In this document: piece after piece, positions 49,404 through 59,488 of the stretch
How the letters are laid out: each line of letters begins with the position of its first letter
How positions within the stretch are numbered: the first letter of the stretch is position 1
Assembly: GCF_009193175.1 (NCBI RefSeq)
Contig: NZ_VUKE01000011.1
Span: 1 to 64,000 of the forward strand
Direction: 5' to 3'
Length of the DNA stretch: 64,000 nucleotides
Source: Georgenia ruanii
Lineage (GTDB): Bacteria > Actinomycetota > Actinomycetes > Actinomycetales > Actinomycetaceae
Made by a program: the position numbers and the translations under genes
The notes under the pieces: generated by a model
The model's input: only the letters and a program-made list of their open reading frames with translations
What the model was told of the DNA's origin: nothing
The model's database searches: none

Positions 49404-50336
49404 CTACACCGGCACCACCCGGGCGAACGCGAGCGCCGCGCCCACCGGCGCCGTCGCCAGTTCCGCGGGCACGAGCCGCAGCCGGTCGGCGATCGCCATG
49501 TGCGCCAGGAACTGGGACTCGGCCTCCCAGCCGCGGATCACCGCCGTCACGGCGTCGAGCAGGGGCGCGCCCACCTCAGTGACTCCCCCGCCGAGGAGCA
49601 CGTGCTCGACGTCGCAGGTCAGCGCCACGATCCGCACCGCGGCCGCCACCGCCGCCACGAACTCGTCCCGCACGCGCACCGCGTCGGGATCGCCCTGCGC
49701 GGCGGCGTCGAACACGGCCACCGACGCCGGTCGGCCGTTGGGGGACGGCCAGCGCGCCGCGAGCGCCGCGCCCGAGGCGTACAGCTCCAGGCAGCCGCGC
49801 TGACCGCAGTGGCACGCCGCCCCGTCGGTCACGTACGTGATGTGCCCGATCTCGCCGGCGCCGCCCCGGAAGCCGCGGCGCAGCTCCCCGTGCAGCATGA
49901 GCCCGGCGGCCAGCCCCGTCCCGAGGGAGAGCAGGGCGACGTCGTCGCCCGCCTCCAGCAGGTGCGCCGCGCCGATGGTGGCCACGGAGAGGTCGTTCTC
50001 GATGACCACCGGCGTCCCGCCGAGCCGTGCCGAGAGCAGCGGGGCCAGCGGCACGTCCGCCTCCGCGATGCCCATGTTCACGGCGTGGGACACCAGCCCG
50101 GCCGCGGTGTCCACCACGCCGGGCAGCCCGGCCCCCACGCCGGCGAGATCCGTCACCGCGATGCCCACCTGCCGGCACAGCACCTCCACCAGGTCGGCCG
50201 CGGAGCTGAGCACCCCCTCGATCCCACGTGCGGTGGCGCGTCGCGCCGTCCCGGCGACCCGCCCGCCGGCGAGGACGCAGCCGTGGATCTTCGTGCCGCC
50301 GATGTCCAGGCCGACGACCGGCCCCGCCCCGCTCAT
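49404..50336 (-). CDS. ROK-family sugar kinase
   Basis: 310 residues: VVGLDIGGTKIHGCVLAGG (phosphate loop), VIENDLSVATIGAAHL, LLSLGTGLAAGLMLHGEL and the zinc-binding CHCGQRGCLELYASG. Family members phosphorylate glucose, N-acetylglucosamine or N-acetylmannosamine. It overlaps the second permease gene by four bases, so it probably acts on the sugar brought in by that transporter. Confidence 0.92.
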   Translation of the reverse strand: MSGAGPVVGLDIGGTKIHGCVLAGGRVAGTARRATARGIEGVLSSAADLVEVLCRQVGIAVTDLAGVGAGLPGVVDTAAGLVSHAVNMGIAEADVPLAPLLSARLGGTPVVIENDLSVATIGAAHLLEAGDDVALLSLGTGLAAGLMLHGELRRGFRGGAGEIGHITYVTDGAACHCGQRGCLELYASGAALAARWPSPNGRPASVAVFDAAAQGDPDAVRVRDEFVAAVAAAVRIVALTCDVEHVLLGGGVTEVGAPLLDAVTAVIRGWEAESQFLAHMAIADRLRLVPAELATAPVGAALAFARVVPV

Positions 50337-51271
50337 CCCTTGACCGCCCCCGAGACCAGGCCGGAGGTCATCCGCCCCTGCACGACCATGAAGAAGACGA
50401 TCACCGGGATCGCGATGACGGTGGACGCCGCCATCACCTGGGCCCAGTCGACCCCGCGGTTGACCGAGGCGTTGAGGAACCCGCGCAGCCAGAGCGGCAG
50501 GGTCTGGGCGGACTCGGCGGGCAGGGTCACCAGCGCCACGGTGAACTCGTTCCACGCCTGCAGGAAGGCGTACACGCCGGACGCCACCAGCCCCGGGGCC
50601 AGCAGCGGCAGCGTGATGCGCACGAACGCGCCGGCGCGGGAGAGCCCGTCCACCATCCCGGCCTCCTCGAGGTCCGCCGGCACTCCGGTCACGAACCCGC
50701 GCAGCATCCACACGGTGAACGGGATGATCGCCGCGCAGTAGAGCGTGCTGACGCCGAGCACGGAGTTCAGGCCGACGCCGGGCACCGTCGCTCCGACGGC
50801 GGAGAGCATCTTGTACTGCGCGATGAACAGGCCCTCGGCCGGCAGCATCTGGATGAACAGCACGGCCAGCACGAAGGACGTGCGCCCCCGGAAGCGGAAC
50901 CGGCTGATCGCGAGCGCCGCCAGGAAGGCGAAGGCCAGCACGACGACGACGGTCACCAGCGTCAGGGACAGGCTCATGCGCAGCGAGCTCGCGAACCCGG
51001 AGGACCCGACCACGGCGGCGAAGCCGGACCAGGTGACATCGGTGGGCAGGAACCGTGGCGGGACCTGCCGCAGGAGCGCGTTCGGGGTGAACGCGGACAG
51101 GACCATCCAGTACACGGGGAACAGCCACGCGAGCGCGGCGACGACGGCGAGAAGCGACAGCACGACGCGGCGCGCGACCGCGCGCGGGTGCGACGCCGGG
51201 CCCCGCCGGGACGCCGTGCTGCGCCGCGACGCGACGTCCCGCGCGGCGGCCGGCACCGAGGTGGCGGTCAC
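50333..51271 (-). CDS. Carbohydrate ABC transporter permease (MalG/DasC type)
   Basis: 312 residues with six membrane segments: VVAALAWLFPVYWMVLSAFTP, FVLAVLFIQMLPAEGLFIAQY and the EAA loop DLEEAGMVDGLSRAGAFVRITLPLLAPG. GTG start overlapping the first permease gene. Part of a binding protein-two permease-kinase unit. Confidence 0.93.
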   Translation of the reverse strand: MTATSVPAAARDVASRRSTASRRGPASHPRAVARRVVLSLLAVVAALAWLFPVYWMVLSAFTPNALLRQVPPRFLPTDVTWSGFAAVVGSSGFASSLRMSLSLTLVTVVVVLAFAFLAALAISRFRFRGRTSFVLAVLFIQMLPAEGLFIAQYKMLSAVGATVPGVGLNSVLGVSTLYCAAIIPFTVWMLRGFVTGVPADLEEAGMVDGLSRAGAFVRITLPLLAPGLVASGVYAFLQAWNEFTVALVTLPAESAQTLPLWLRGFLNASVNRGVDWAQVMAASTVIAIPVIVFFMVVQGRMTSGLVSGAVKG

Positions 51272-52260
51272 GAGTCCTCCTTCATGAGCGAGCGCACGTA
51301 GGGCCAGCTCAGCAGCGCGGTCAGGGCGAGCACGAACAGGGAGACGGCGGCGGCGCCGCCGAAGTCCTGCCTACCGACCCCGAGCTCGTAGATGAGGTTG
51401 CCGAGCAGGTTGGTCTCGGACACCGGCGCACCGGCGTCCTGCAGCAGGCGGATCTGCGCGAAGACCCGCAGATCCCAGATGACCTGCAGCAACAGCACGA
51501 TGGACAGCACCGGGCGCACCAGGGGGACCAGGATGCTGGTGACGATCTGGCGGGGACTGGCGCCGTCGATCCGGGCGGCCTCGATGACCTCCTCGGACAC
51601 CTGGACCAGTCCGGCGTACACGGACAGCGCCACGAACGGCACCGACATCCAGACGATGACGACCGAGGCGACGAAGAAGAAGGACAGGGGCTGCGACAAC
51701 CACGCGTACCCCTGGAACCCGGTGAGCCCGACCTGGGTGAGCAGCCAGTTGATGACGCCGGTGCGGTAGTCGAACAACCACCGGAAGACGACGACGGCGG
51801 CCACCATCGGCATGGCCCAGGCGAGGAGCATGGCCACCTGCAGCACGAGCCGGAGCGCGGTGGGCACGGCCCGCATGAGCAGGGCGAACAGCAGCCCGAC
51901 GAGCACGGTGACGAAGGCGTTGACCAGGCAGAAGACGATCGAGCGAACGACGACGGCCCACAGCGCGTCGTCGGCGAAGATGCGGGCGTAGTTGTCCAGT
52001 CCCACGAACGTCGGGGGTTGCCCGAACTGCTGGGCGAGGCCGTACTCCTGCAGGGACGTGACCACCTGCCAGTACACGGGGTAGCCGAGGCCGGCCAGGA
52101 GCACGAGGACGGCGGGGGTCAGCAGCAGGTAGGGCGCGTACCGCCGGCGGCGCCGGGGCCGGGCGGCCCCGCCGCGCGCTGATCTGGCGGTCTCGTCACG
52201 GGGTGCCCGCGCTGCGCCGTCGAGCATCGCCGCCGGCGACGACGTCGCGTGAGTGGTCAT
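51268..52260 (-). CDS. Carbohydrate ABC transporter permease (MalF/DasB type)
   Basis: 330 residues: APYLLLTPAVLVLLAGLGYPVYW, AMLLAWAMPMVAAVVVFRWLFDY and the EAA loop EEVIEAARIDGASPRQIVTSILVPLVRPV. An Arg-rich cytoplasmic N-terminus of about 40 residues precedes the first helix. GGAGG is 5 bases before the ATG. No ATPase is encoded here; a shared MsiK-like ATPase elsewhere is usual in actinobacteria. Confidence 0.93.
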   Translation of the reverse strand: MTTHATSSPAAMLDGAARAPRDETARSARGGAARPRRRRRYAPYLLLTPAVLVLLAGLGYPVYWQVVTSLQEYGLAQQFGQPPTFVGLDNYARIFADDALWAVVVRSIVFCLVNAFVTVLVGLLFALLMRAVPTALRLVLQVAMLLAWAMPMVAAVVVFRWLFDYRTGVINWLLTQVGLTGFQGYAWLSQPLSFFFVASVVIVWMSVPFVALSVYAGLVQVSEEVIEAARIDGASPRQIVTSILVPLVRPVLSIVLLLQVIWDLRVFAQIRLLQDAGAPVSETNLLGNLIYELGVGRQDFGGAAAVSLFVLALTALLSWPYVRSLMKEDS

Positions 52261-52487
52261 CGGTGCCTCCGGGCGGGTCACGGGAGGGGCGCCGCCCGCC
52301 CGGGACGCGAATCCGGGCAGGGCGGGGCAGGGCGGGGCTCGCCCCGGCGGTGGGGCGCACCCACAGCGGGGCTCGCGCTTTCGGCGGAGGCCCACCGGGG
52401 CTCGCTCGGGCGGGACCGCGCCCCCAGCGGGCATCTCCCGGCGGGGCGTCGGCCGGTCCCCGGTGCGACGGCCCCGCCGGGCGGCGC

Positions 52488-53804
52488 TCAGGCCCCGTTG
52501 AGCATCGGCGTGAGCTTGGCGTCGTACTCGGCGGCGAGCGTCGCGACGTCGCCGCCGTCGGCGATCTTCTGGAACAGCTCCTCGTACACGAACGCGCCCT
52601 CGACGGCGGCCCAGCCGGGAGCCGCGGGGGTGAGCTTCGAGGCCGCCGCGGTCTCGATCATCGTCGTGGCGAACTTGTCGCTCCCCAGCGCGCTGAAGTA
52701 GTCCGAGTTCGCCGGCCCCAGGCCGTTCTCGCCCAGCATCTTCTGGTACTCGGGCGAGAAGATGATGCGCAGCAGGTTCTCGGCCAGCTCGGGGTTCTGG
52801 CTCTTCGCCGAGACCGCGATGTTGGAACCGCCCGCGAACACCGGCGCCACGCCGCCGTCCACGCCGGGCAGGGCGAAGATGTCGAACTTCGACGCGTCGG
52901 CCATGCCGTCGCGCGCCTCCTCACCGTCCTTGGTCACCAGGTCGCCGAGCGACCACCGCGCCCACCCGGGCGCCATGATCGTGGCGGCCGCCGGGGCGGC
53001 GCCGTCGGTCCCGTCGTTGAGGAAGTCCCAGTAGGCGACGTCCCGCTCGGTGGTGGGGAGGTTGGACGCCCCCCGGGCGACGTCCTGCCACATGGTCAGG
53101 CCCGCGATCGTCTTCGGGTCCGTGAGGGTGGAGGTCCAGGTGGTGCCGTCGACGGTGGCGAGCTCGCCCCCGTTGGCGAACACCCACGAGATGCCGTTGC
53201 GCCAGTCCTGGCCGCCCATGGCGAACCCGGACATCCCGTCGGTGCGCAGCGCCTTGACCGCCGTCGTGAACTCGGCCAGCGTGGTGGGGACCTCGACGCC
53301 GGCCGCGGACCAGAGGTCCGGCCGGTAGAACATGTAGCGCGAGCCGAAGTAGTACGGCAGCGCGTAGACGTGGTCGTCCACCGTGCCGACGTCCACGAAC
53401 GAGGGCAGCAGCTTGTCCCCGCCGAGCTCGTCGTACAGCGGGCTGAGGTCGCGGAACGCCCCCACGGTGGTGAACGTGGGCGCCTGCGTGTTGCCCACCT
53501 CGACGACGTCCGGGGTGTTCGCGGCGTCGGGCAGGGCGGTGGTGAGCTTGGCGATGAGGTCGCCCCAGTCCTGCTCCTCGATGACGAGGGTGGCGCCCTC
53601 GTTCTCGGCCTCGAACGTGGTCTTCAGGTAGTCCCGCAGCTCCTGCGGGGTGTCGGCGCCGGCGAGCCAGAGGGTGAGGGTGCGGCCCTCGCCCGTGGCG
53701 GCGTCGTCGGTGGTCTTGTCGTCGGTGGTGCCCCCGCTGCTGCTGCAGGCCGCCAGCAGTGATGCGGCCAGGAGAGCGATCGCACCGTTGCGAATCTGTC
53801 TCAT
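52488..53804 (-). CDS. Extracellular sugar-binding lipoprotein
   Basis: 438 residues. Lipobox SLLAACSSSG after a short signal peptide, then the type I/II sugar-binding fold: RTLTLWLAGADTPQELRDYL, NTPDVVEVGNTQAPTFTTVGAF and WRNGISWVFANGGELA. First gene of the transporter unit; 228 bases separate it from the first permease. With the GH20 enzyme nearby, amino sugars such as chitobiose or GlcNAc are the likely ligand. Confidence 0.92.
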   Translation of the reverse strand: MRQIRNGAIALLAASLLAACSSSGGTTDDKTTDDAATGEGRTLTLWLAGADTPQELRDYLKTTFEAENEGATLVIEEQDWGDLIAKLTTALPDAANTPDVVEVGNTQAPTFTTVGAFRDLSPLYDELGGDKLLPSFVDVGTVDDHVYALPYYFGSRYMFYRPDLWSAAGVEVPTTLAEFTTAVKALRTDGMSGFAMGGQDWRNGISWVFANGGELATVDGTTWTSTLTDPKTIAGLTMWQDVARGASNLPTTERDVAYWDFLNDGTDGAAPAAATIMAPGWARWSLGDLVTKDGEEARDGMADASKFDIFALPGVDGGVAPVFAGGSNIAVSAKSQNPELAENLLRIIFSPEYQKMLGENGLGPANSDYFSALGSDKFATTMIETAAASKLTPAAPGWAAVEGAFVYEELFQKIADGGDVATLAAEYDAKLTPMLNGA

Positions 53805-53860
53805 CGTTCTTCCCTTGTTGAGGTGGTGGCGCCGTGCGCCGCGGGGTTCGCCGGCCGGGG

Positions 53861-55006
53861 TCAGGAGACCCCGAGCCGACCGGACAGCACGAGGACGGCG
53901 GCGCCGGCAAGGGCCCCGTCCTCGCCGAGGGTCGTCATCCGCAGCTGCAGATCACGACTGACATACGGGAGGGTTCGCTCCCGGATGGTCGATAACGTGG
54001 CGTCGAGCAGCGGGCCACCCAGGAGATCGGCCGGTCCGCTCAGGACGATCTCGGTGAGGTTCACCATGCTGACCACCGGCGCCAGGACGAGACCGAGCCG
54101 GTGGCCGACCGCGGCCAGCGCCGCCTCGGCCGCCCGGGGGTCCAGGCCCGCGATGCGTCGACGCAGGGCGGGGACCGACAGGATGGTCTCGAGGCACCCG
54201 AGGCGCCCGCAGGCGCACCGCTCGGGTGTGCCCAGCATGGCGTCCGGGACGTCGTCGTCGATGACGGTGACGTGGCCGAGCTCGCCGACGGCCCCCTGCC
54301 CGAGCAGGAGGGCGCCGTCGAGGATGAGACCCGCGCCGACGCCGTCGCCCACCGAGATCGTCAGGAGCCCCGAGCCGGTGGCGCCGCCGAAGGTGAACTC
54401 CCCGAGGGCGGCGGCGTTGGCGTCGTTGGCCACCTGGGCGGGGACGCCGAGCTCCGCGGTGAGGATCTCGGCGAGGGGCAGGTCGTACCACTCCCGGTTG
54501 GGCGCCTGGAGCACCGTGCCCGCCTCGTCGATGACACCGGGCGAGGTGATCCCGATGCCGAGCACGGGGTGGGTGGCGAGCGCGAGGAGCTCGGCGCACA
54601 GCGCCACGAGGGCGCGGACGCCGGCGTCGCCGGTGGGCATCTCGGGGACGCCGCGGCGCTCGACGACGGCGCCGGTCAGGTCGAGGACCGCGCCGTGGGC
54701 CGCGACGTCAAGGAGGTCGATGCCGACGATCTGGAAGGAGTCGGTGCGCAGGCCGACGAGGGTGGCCGGCTTGCCGACCTTGTTGTCGGGCCGTGGCTGC
54801 TGGCCGAGCTCCTCCACGAGGCCCGCCTGCAGGAGGGCGGCGACCAGGTCGGAGACCGTCACGCGGGTCAGCCCCGTCGCCCGGGCGAGGTCGGCCCGGG
54901 AGCACGGGCCGGCGTGGAACAGGTGCTGGAGGATCATCGACCGGTTCTGGGCGCGCCCGTGCCGGGGCAAGACCTTGCCCGTAGCGCGGAGAGCCCGTAC
55001 CGTCAT
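53861..55006 (-). CDS. ROK-family transcriptional repressor (NagC/XylR type)
   Basis: 381 residues. An N-terminal winged helix (QNRSMILQHLFHAGPCSRADLARATGL, then TRVTVSDLVAALLQAGLVEE) is fused to a ROK domain with GIGITSPGVID, QVANDANAAALGEF and the Cys cluster ERCACGRLGCLETI. It is divergent from the GH20 gene and lies upstream of the sugar transporter. It likely represses both and is released by an amino sugar or its phosphate. Confidence 0.92.
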   Translation of the reverse strand: MTVRALRATGKVLPRHGRAQNRSMILQHLFHAGPCSRADLARATGLTRVTVSDLVAALLQAGLVEELGQQPRPDNKVGKPATLVGLRTDSFQIVGIDLLDVAAHGAVLDLTGAVVERRGVPEMPTGDAGVRALVALCAELLALATHPVLGIGITSPGVIDEAGTVLQAPNREWYDLPLAEILTAELGVPAQVANDANAAALGEFTFGGATGSGLLTISVGDGVGAGLILDGALLLGQGAVGELGHVTVIDDDVPDAMLGTPERCACGRLGCLETILSVPALRRRIAGLDPRAAEAALAAVGHRLGLVLAPVVSMVNLTEIVLSGPADLLGGPLLDATLSTIRERTLPYVSRDLQLRMTTLGEDGALAGAAVLVLSGRLGVS

Positions 55007-55011
55007 GTTTG

Positions 55012-55032
55012 TTAGTACAACTTACTTACTAA
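55012..55032. promoter_or_regulatory. ROK-type operator between the repressor and GH20 genes
   Basis: TTAGTA (55012-55017) and TACTAA (55027-55032) form an inverted repeat around 9 bases, 6 bases upstream of the repressor start. TTAGT-type AT-rich palindromes are typical of ROK repressors and stand out in this GC-rich DNA. Binding is inferred. Confidence 0.65.
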
Positions 55033-55109
55033 TCGGCGTCAAGGGGTTCCGCGTCGTTTGTTCCTGCGTTCCCCGCCCGCCGCACCGCTCCCGATGGAAT
55101 GGACCACCG

Positions 55110-56675
55110 ATGGCGCTCTTCGACCAGGAGGAACCGGCGCTGCAGGACATCACGCTGGTACCGCGACCGCGGCACGTCCGCGCGGCCGGATCCGGCACCC
55201 TGGACCTGTCGCCCGGGATCGCGCTGCGCCACCCCGCCGCCCTCGCCGGCCCGGCCGGCCTGCTGCGTGAGCTGCTCGCCGACCTCGGCGTGGGCGCCGG
55301 TCCGGTGCCCCTGCTGCTGGCCGTGGACGAGTCGGCATCGACGGCCGGCGAGGCGTACCGCCTGGAAGTCACCGCGGACCAGGTCACGCTCACGGCCGCG
55401 CGGGAAGCGGCCATCCTCGCGGGGATCTCGACCCTCACGCAGCTGACGGCCCTCGCCGTGACCGCGCCGGCGGCGCCCGGCCCCTCCTCATCCGCCCCCT
55501 CCCGTCCCGTCCTTTCTGCCGTGACGATCGAGGACGCACCGCGGTTCGCCTGGCGCGGGCTCTCCCTCGACGTCGCAAGGCACTTCTTCACCGTCGAGGA
55601 GGTGACGGAGGTCCTCGGGCTGATGTTCGACCTGCGCCTGAACGTGCTGCACCTTCACCTCACCGACGACCAGGGCTGGCGCCTGGACCTGCCGTCGCGG
55701 CCGGAGCTGGCCGAGCGCTCGTCGGGCTCGGCCGTGGGCGGCGGGCGGGGCGGGTACTTCACCGCGCGCGACTACGCCCAGATCCAGCAGGCGGCGGCAC
55801 GGCGGGGCATCACGGTGGTGCCGGAGATCGACGTCCCCGGGCACACCAACGCCGCCCTCCACGCCGTGCCGGCGCTGAACCGGTCCGGCGTCGCGCCCGA
55901 GGCGTACACCGGGATCGAGGTGGGGTTCTCGTCGCTCGACGCCGCCCTGCCGGCCACCGCGACGTTCCTCCGCGACGTGTTCACGGACGTGGGCGCGATG
56001 ACGGCGGGTCCGTGGGTCCACATCGGCGGCGACGAGCCGCCGGAGATGGACCGGGCCGAGTACGCCGGGCTGATGGAGGCGGCCGCGGGCGAGGTGGTGG
56101 CGGCGGGCAAGGCCGTGGTGGCGTGGCAAGAGGCCGCGCGGGCGAGCCTGCCGCCCGGTTCGGTGGTGCAGTTCTGGCAGGAGGACGAGCCCACCGAGGA
56201 CGTGGTGGCGGCGATCGGGGCCGGCGCCCGCCTGCTGCTCTCCCCCGCCACCCGGGCGTACCTGGACATGAAGTACCACCCGGGGTTCGACCTGGGCCTC
56301 GAGTGGGCCGGGCACACGGAGCTGCAGGACGCCTACGAGTGGGACCCCGCGGGCGTGGTGCCCGGGGTGCGCGAGGAGGACATCGTCGGGGTCGAGGCCG
56401 CCGTGTTCACCGAGACGCTGACCACCCGGGAGGAGCTGTTGGTGATGCTGCTGCCCCGGCTGGCGGCCGTCGCCGAGGTGGCGTGGAGCCAGCAGTCGGG
56501 GCGCGACTGGTCGGGGTTCGCCACGCGGGTCGGTGCGCTGGGCCGGGTCTGGGGGCGAGGCGGGCTGGTGTGGCACCGCTCGCCCGGGGTCGCGTGGGAC
56601 CGGGCGGCCGAGGTCGACGAACCTGCACACACGGGCCGCGAGGCTGAGAGCGGTCCGCCGTCGAGAACCGCTTAG
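55110..56675 (+). CDS. Beta-N-acetylhexosaminidase (GH20)
   Basis: 521 residues. N-terminal GH20b domain (about 1-120), then the catalytic barrel: WRGLSLDVARHFF, LHLHLTDDQGWRLDLPS, VVPEIDVPGHTNAALH and the catalytic Asp-Glu pair in HIGGDEPP. It releases terminal GlcNAc from chitooligosaccharides. No signal peptide is visible, so it is probably cytoplasmic and acts on imported oligomers. It faces away from the ROK repressor and shares the operator with it. Confidence 0.93.
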   Translation: MALFDQEEPALQDITLVPRPRHVRAAGSGTLDLSPGIALRHPAALAGPAGLLRELLADLGVGAGPVPLLLAVDESASTAGEAYRLEVTADQVTLTAAREAAILAGISTLTQLTALAVTAPAAPGPSSSAPSRPVLSAVTIEDAPRFAWRGLSLDVARHFFTVEEVTEVLGLMFDLRLNVLHLHLTDDQGWRLDLPSRPELAERSSGSAVGGGRGGYFTARDYAQIQQAAARRGITVVPEIDVPGHTNAALHAVPALNRSGVAPEAYTGIEVGFSSLDAALPATATFLRDVFTDVGAMTAGPWVHIGGDEPPEMDRAEYAGLMEAAAGEVVAAGKAVVAWQEAARASLPPGSVVQFWQEDEPTEDVVAAIGAGARLLLSPATRAYLDMKYHPGFDLGLEWAGHTELQDAYEWDPAGVVPGVREEDIVGVEAAVFTETLTTREELLVMLLPRLAAVAEVAWSQQSGRDWSGFATRVGALGRVWGRGGLVWHRSPGVAWDRAAEVDEPAHTGREAESGPPSRTA

Positions 56676-57399
56676 CCGTCCTGCTGGCTGTCGGTTGCCA
56701 GCCGACGCGAGAGTCAACCATCGCTGGACCTGCGGCTATGCCCCTCCAGAGGGGAGTGAGGCCGTGCTCCTCGCCAGTGGGTGTGAGAGCGTGCGCCCGC
56801 ATGACACATGCACCGACCTTGGTCGAAGGCTCTTGCGATCTGACTGGCTCGGATGTCGCGCTACTTGCAACGTAATGCGTGTTGGACCATGGGCAGACAA
56901 TTTTGCTTAACGTCTATGGTGTCACCGACCTGCTCCGATCCGCGCTCGTGGGGCGGATCCGCGTGGTTGGGGAAAGAACGCGCCGAATCTCTCGAGGTTC
57001 TTGGTTACGCTCTGCGCCAACCCGCTGCCTCGGGGTCGAGGCCGCAAGGGCGAGCGTGTAGCAAGCGCTGCGATTCGGCACCGCATGCTCGTCCGCGTTG
57101 ACCGTGTGGGTCGGCTTGCCGATAGCGGGAGCAGTCGCTGAATCAGCTGCTCTATACGAATCGGGACGCCAACCGAGACTGGCCGGAATACTGCCGCCGG
57201 AAAGCAACCCGCGCATGTGCGGCTACGAGGATCACAGGCGGCAGCCACCGGCCCCCAATAGGCGGTCCTCATGTCTCGGCGCCTCCTCGCGTCGCTCGTC
57301 GCACCACTCACGGTCCTGGCGGCAGCTGTTGTCATGCGGCGCAGTGGTGATAGCCCTAGGGCGCCACTTCGGCACTCTGGAACCTAGCGGCCATCGGTG
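56676..57399. other. 724-base gap without a recognisable gene
   Basis: The sequence is visibly less GC-rich than the genes to its left and has stop codons in all frames at short intervals. Short open frames (such as 56922-57335 minus) lack family features or codon bias. No tRNA, repeat array or convincing promoter was seen. It marks the start of the accessory region. Confidence 0.6.
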
Positions 57400-57744
57400 T
57401 CAGAGTGCGCGGAAGAGGTAATGCGCGTGCGTCAGACCCTTGACGATGGCGTTGTTCCCGATGGAGGCGTTGGCGGCGGTCTGCGCCCAGACATGGTCGA
57501 GGTGTTCCAGCCGCCAACCGAGGGCCTCGATCGCGTCTAGGAGCGCTGAGGGGTCCCAGCGCTTCAGTGTCGTGGTGCGCTTGGCGCCAAGGCCGAGTCC
57601 CCCGCCCTCGGTGTAGGCGACGATCACCGCGCAGGTGAAGATTCGGGCGCCGCGCTGCTTGGCGTCGACGGCGGCCTGATACACCGGCTGGCCTTCGCTC
57701 TCGGGGACGGGCTCGATGGACGGCGACGCAGCGGTCTTTGCCAT
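57400..57744 (-). CDS. Hypothetical protein, 114 residues
   Basis: An ATG at 57744 starts a frame with a Pro/Glu-rich opening, then VYQAAVDAKQRGARIFTCAVIVAYTEGGGLG and a later KRWDPSALLDAIEALGWRLEHLDHVW. The amphipathic helix around DALEALGWRLEHLDHVW-like residues suggests a folded domain. I do not recognise the family. It lies 62 bases to the left of the IS element and could be a passenger or a neighbour. Confidence 0.6.
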   Translation of the reverse strand: MAKTAASPSIEPVPESEGQPVYQAAVDAKQRGARIFTCAVIVAYTEGGGLGLGAKRTTTLKRWDPSALLDAIEALGWRLEHLDHVWAQTAANASIGNNAIVKGLTHAHYLFRAL

Positions 57745-57817
57745 GGCCTCATGGTGGCGGAATGGAGGCGTTCCGGTCGAGTTGTGTCCGTGGCTGACGT
57801 GACCGACCTGAGTTCGG

Positions 57818-59488
57818 TCATTCGCTTAGTGCCTGAGATTTCCCGGTCGTGAGGGTGTCGATGATGGCTCGTCGGTCGGGGTCGATCTGGGGCGGGATGG
57901 TCTGGGTGGCGCCGTTGGCGGTGATGGTCGCCGAGCGCAGCGGCCGGAGCTGGCGGATGACGTTGCGGATCGCGAGCCCGGAGCGGGCCTGGACCTCGCG
58001 GGAGACGGCCAGGGCGGTGAACACGATGGTCAGGTGGGCCTCGATCGCGTCCCGGGTCCGCACGAACATCGGCCGGGCGGCCAGGTCGGTCTTGGACATC
58101 CGGAACGACTGCTCGACGTGCCAGAGCTCGTGGTAGGAGCCGATGACCTCGCCGGCCGGCATGAGCCGGGCGGGGATGTTGGTGACGTAGCCCTTCAGGC
58201 CGACCAGGCGCCGGGCGCGGGCCAGGGCGGCCTCGTCCAGGCTGCGCGCGTCACCGGTGGTCTTGACGAACCGCGGGGTGCGGGTGGCCTTCTCCCCGGC
58301 GATGACCGCGCGGGCCCGGTTCTCCTGGAGCGTCAACGTCTTGACGTCCCGGGCCGCCCGCTTGGCCGAGTACGCCCAGACCGCCCGCCACGACCCGGGA
58401 TGCTGCTGGGGGTCCCAGACCGGCTCAGCCCGGACCGCTTCGTTGTTCTCGCTGCGGTGCCGCCCGGTCCTGGGGGTGATGGTGTCGATGACCTGCCCGT
58501 CGGTGAACGCATCCCCGTGCCAGCGGAAGTGCGAGGCCAGGTCCAGCGGCGCCTTCGTCACCCGGGAGCCGACGATGAAGCGCAGGTTCGCCTCCTCCAA
58601 GGCGGCCAGGTTGGCCGCCGAGAGCATGCCGGCGTCCGCGACGACGACCATGTCCTCGATGCCGTGCCGGTCCTGGAACTGCTTGACGATCGGCACGATC
58701 GTCGCCGTCTCGGCCTGATTGCCCTCGTAGCAGCCGATCTCGAGGGGGAACCCGTGCCGGTCAACGAGCAGACCGACGACGATCTGGGGGTCGACGCGGC
58801 GTTCCTTGGAGTAGCCGACCTTGCGCAGGTCGTCCTCCTTCTCCGCCTCGAAGTACAACGTCGTCACGTCATACAAGCACAGCGAGACATCACCGCTGGC
58901 CACCGCGTGGGTGAAGCACAACGCGGCAACCTTGTCCCGGTAGGCGCCCGGTCCCTCGCCGGCCGCGGCCCGGGCCAGGGTGCGGCGCATCGTCTTCTAA
59001 CTCGCCGGCCGAACCCCCAGGTCGGTCAGCACCCGGGCGGTGTCCAGGATCGAGGTCGGCTCCACGATCCGGGCGATCACCAAGTCCCGGAACACCCCGT
59101 CATCGAGCGCGTCGAACCCCAGATCGGTGAACACCGCGGCCAGCGCGTCGTAGAGCACCCGCGAGGACGTTCCCACCACCCGCGGCGGGGCCACCGGCCC
59201 CCGCTCACCCACCGCCGTGCCCGGCTCGCCGAAGAGGGCGGGCACCCCGGGCCGGCCAATCAGCGGCCTCCGGGGCGCTGCGGGCGCCAGGCCCAGGTCG
59301 AGCGCGCCCTGGCCCGGGTCGTCCAGCAACTCCCGCGCCCGCTCGAGCAACAGCCCGAGCTCGGCCTCGGTATGCGCCGACCCGACATGGGCGACGATCC
59401 GCCGACGGCCGTTGACGGACTCAGCGATCTGCACGGCCGTCGCTCCCGAGGCCGTCCGCACGCGCCGAATCCACGCCACGAACCCCAC
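57818..59488 (-). pseudogene. IS1634-family transposase, interrupted by an in-frame amber stop
   Basis: A 557-codon frame. The first 163 residues (GFVAWIRRVRTASGATAVQIAES to LGVRPAS) end at a TAG at 58999-58997, and the same frame continues KTMRRTLARAAAGEGPG for a further 390 residues. The rest has DVTTLYFEAEKEDDLRKVGYSKERR, VVVADAGMLSAANLAAL and the late Glu region HELWHVEQSFRMSKTDLAARP (DDE positions). A TAC or TAT to TAG change would explain it. The distal part could still start at 58990, but it would lack the N-terminal domain. Probably inactive. Confidence 0.85.

Noticed and set aside
52261-52487. Repeated GGGGCTCGC segments between the permease and binding-protein genes
   Set aside because: Three irregular copies in very GC-rich DNA; spacing is uneven and no pairing or operator logic is apparent.
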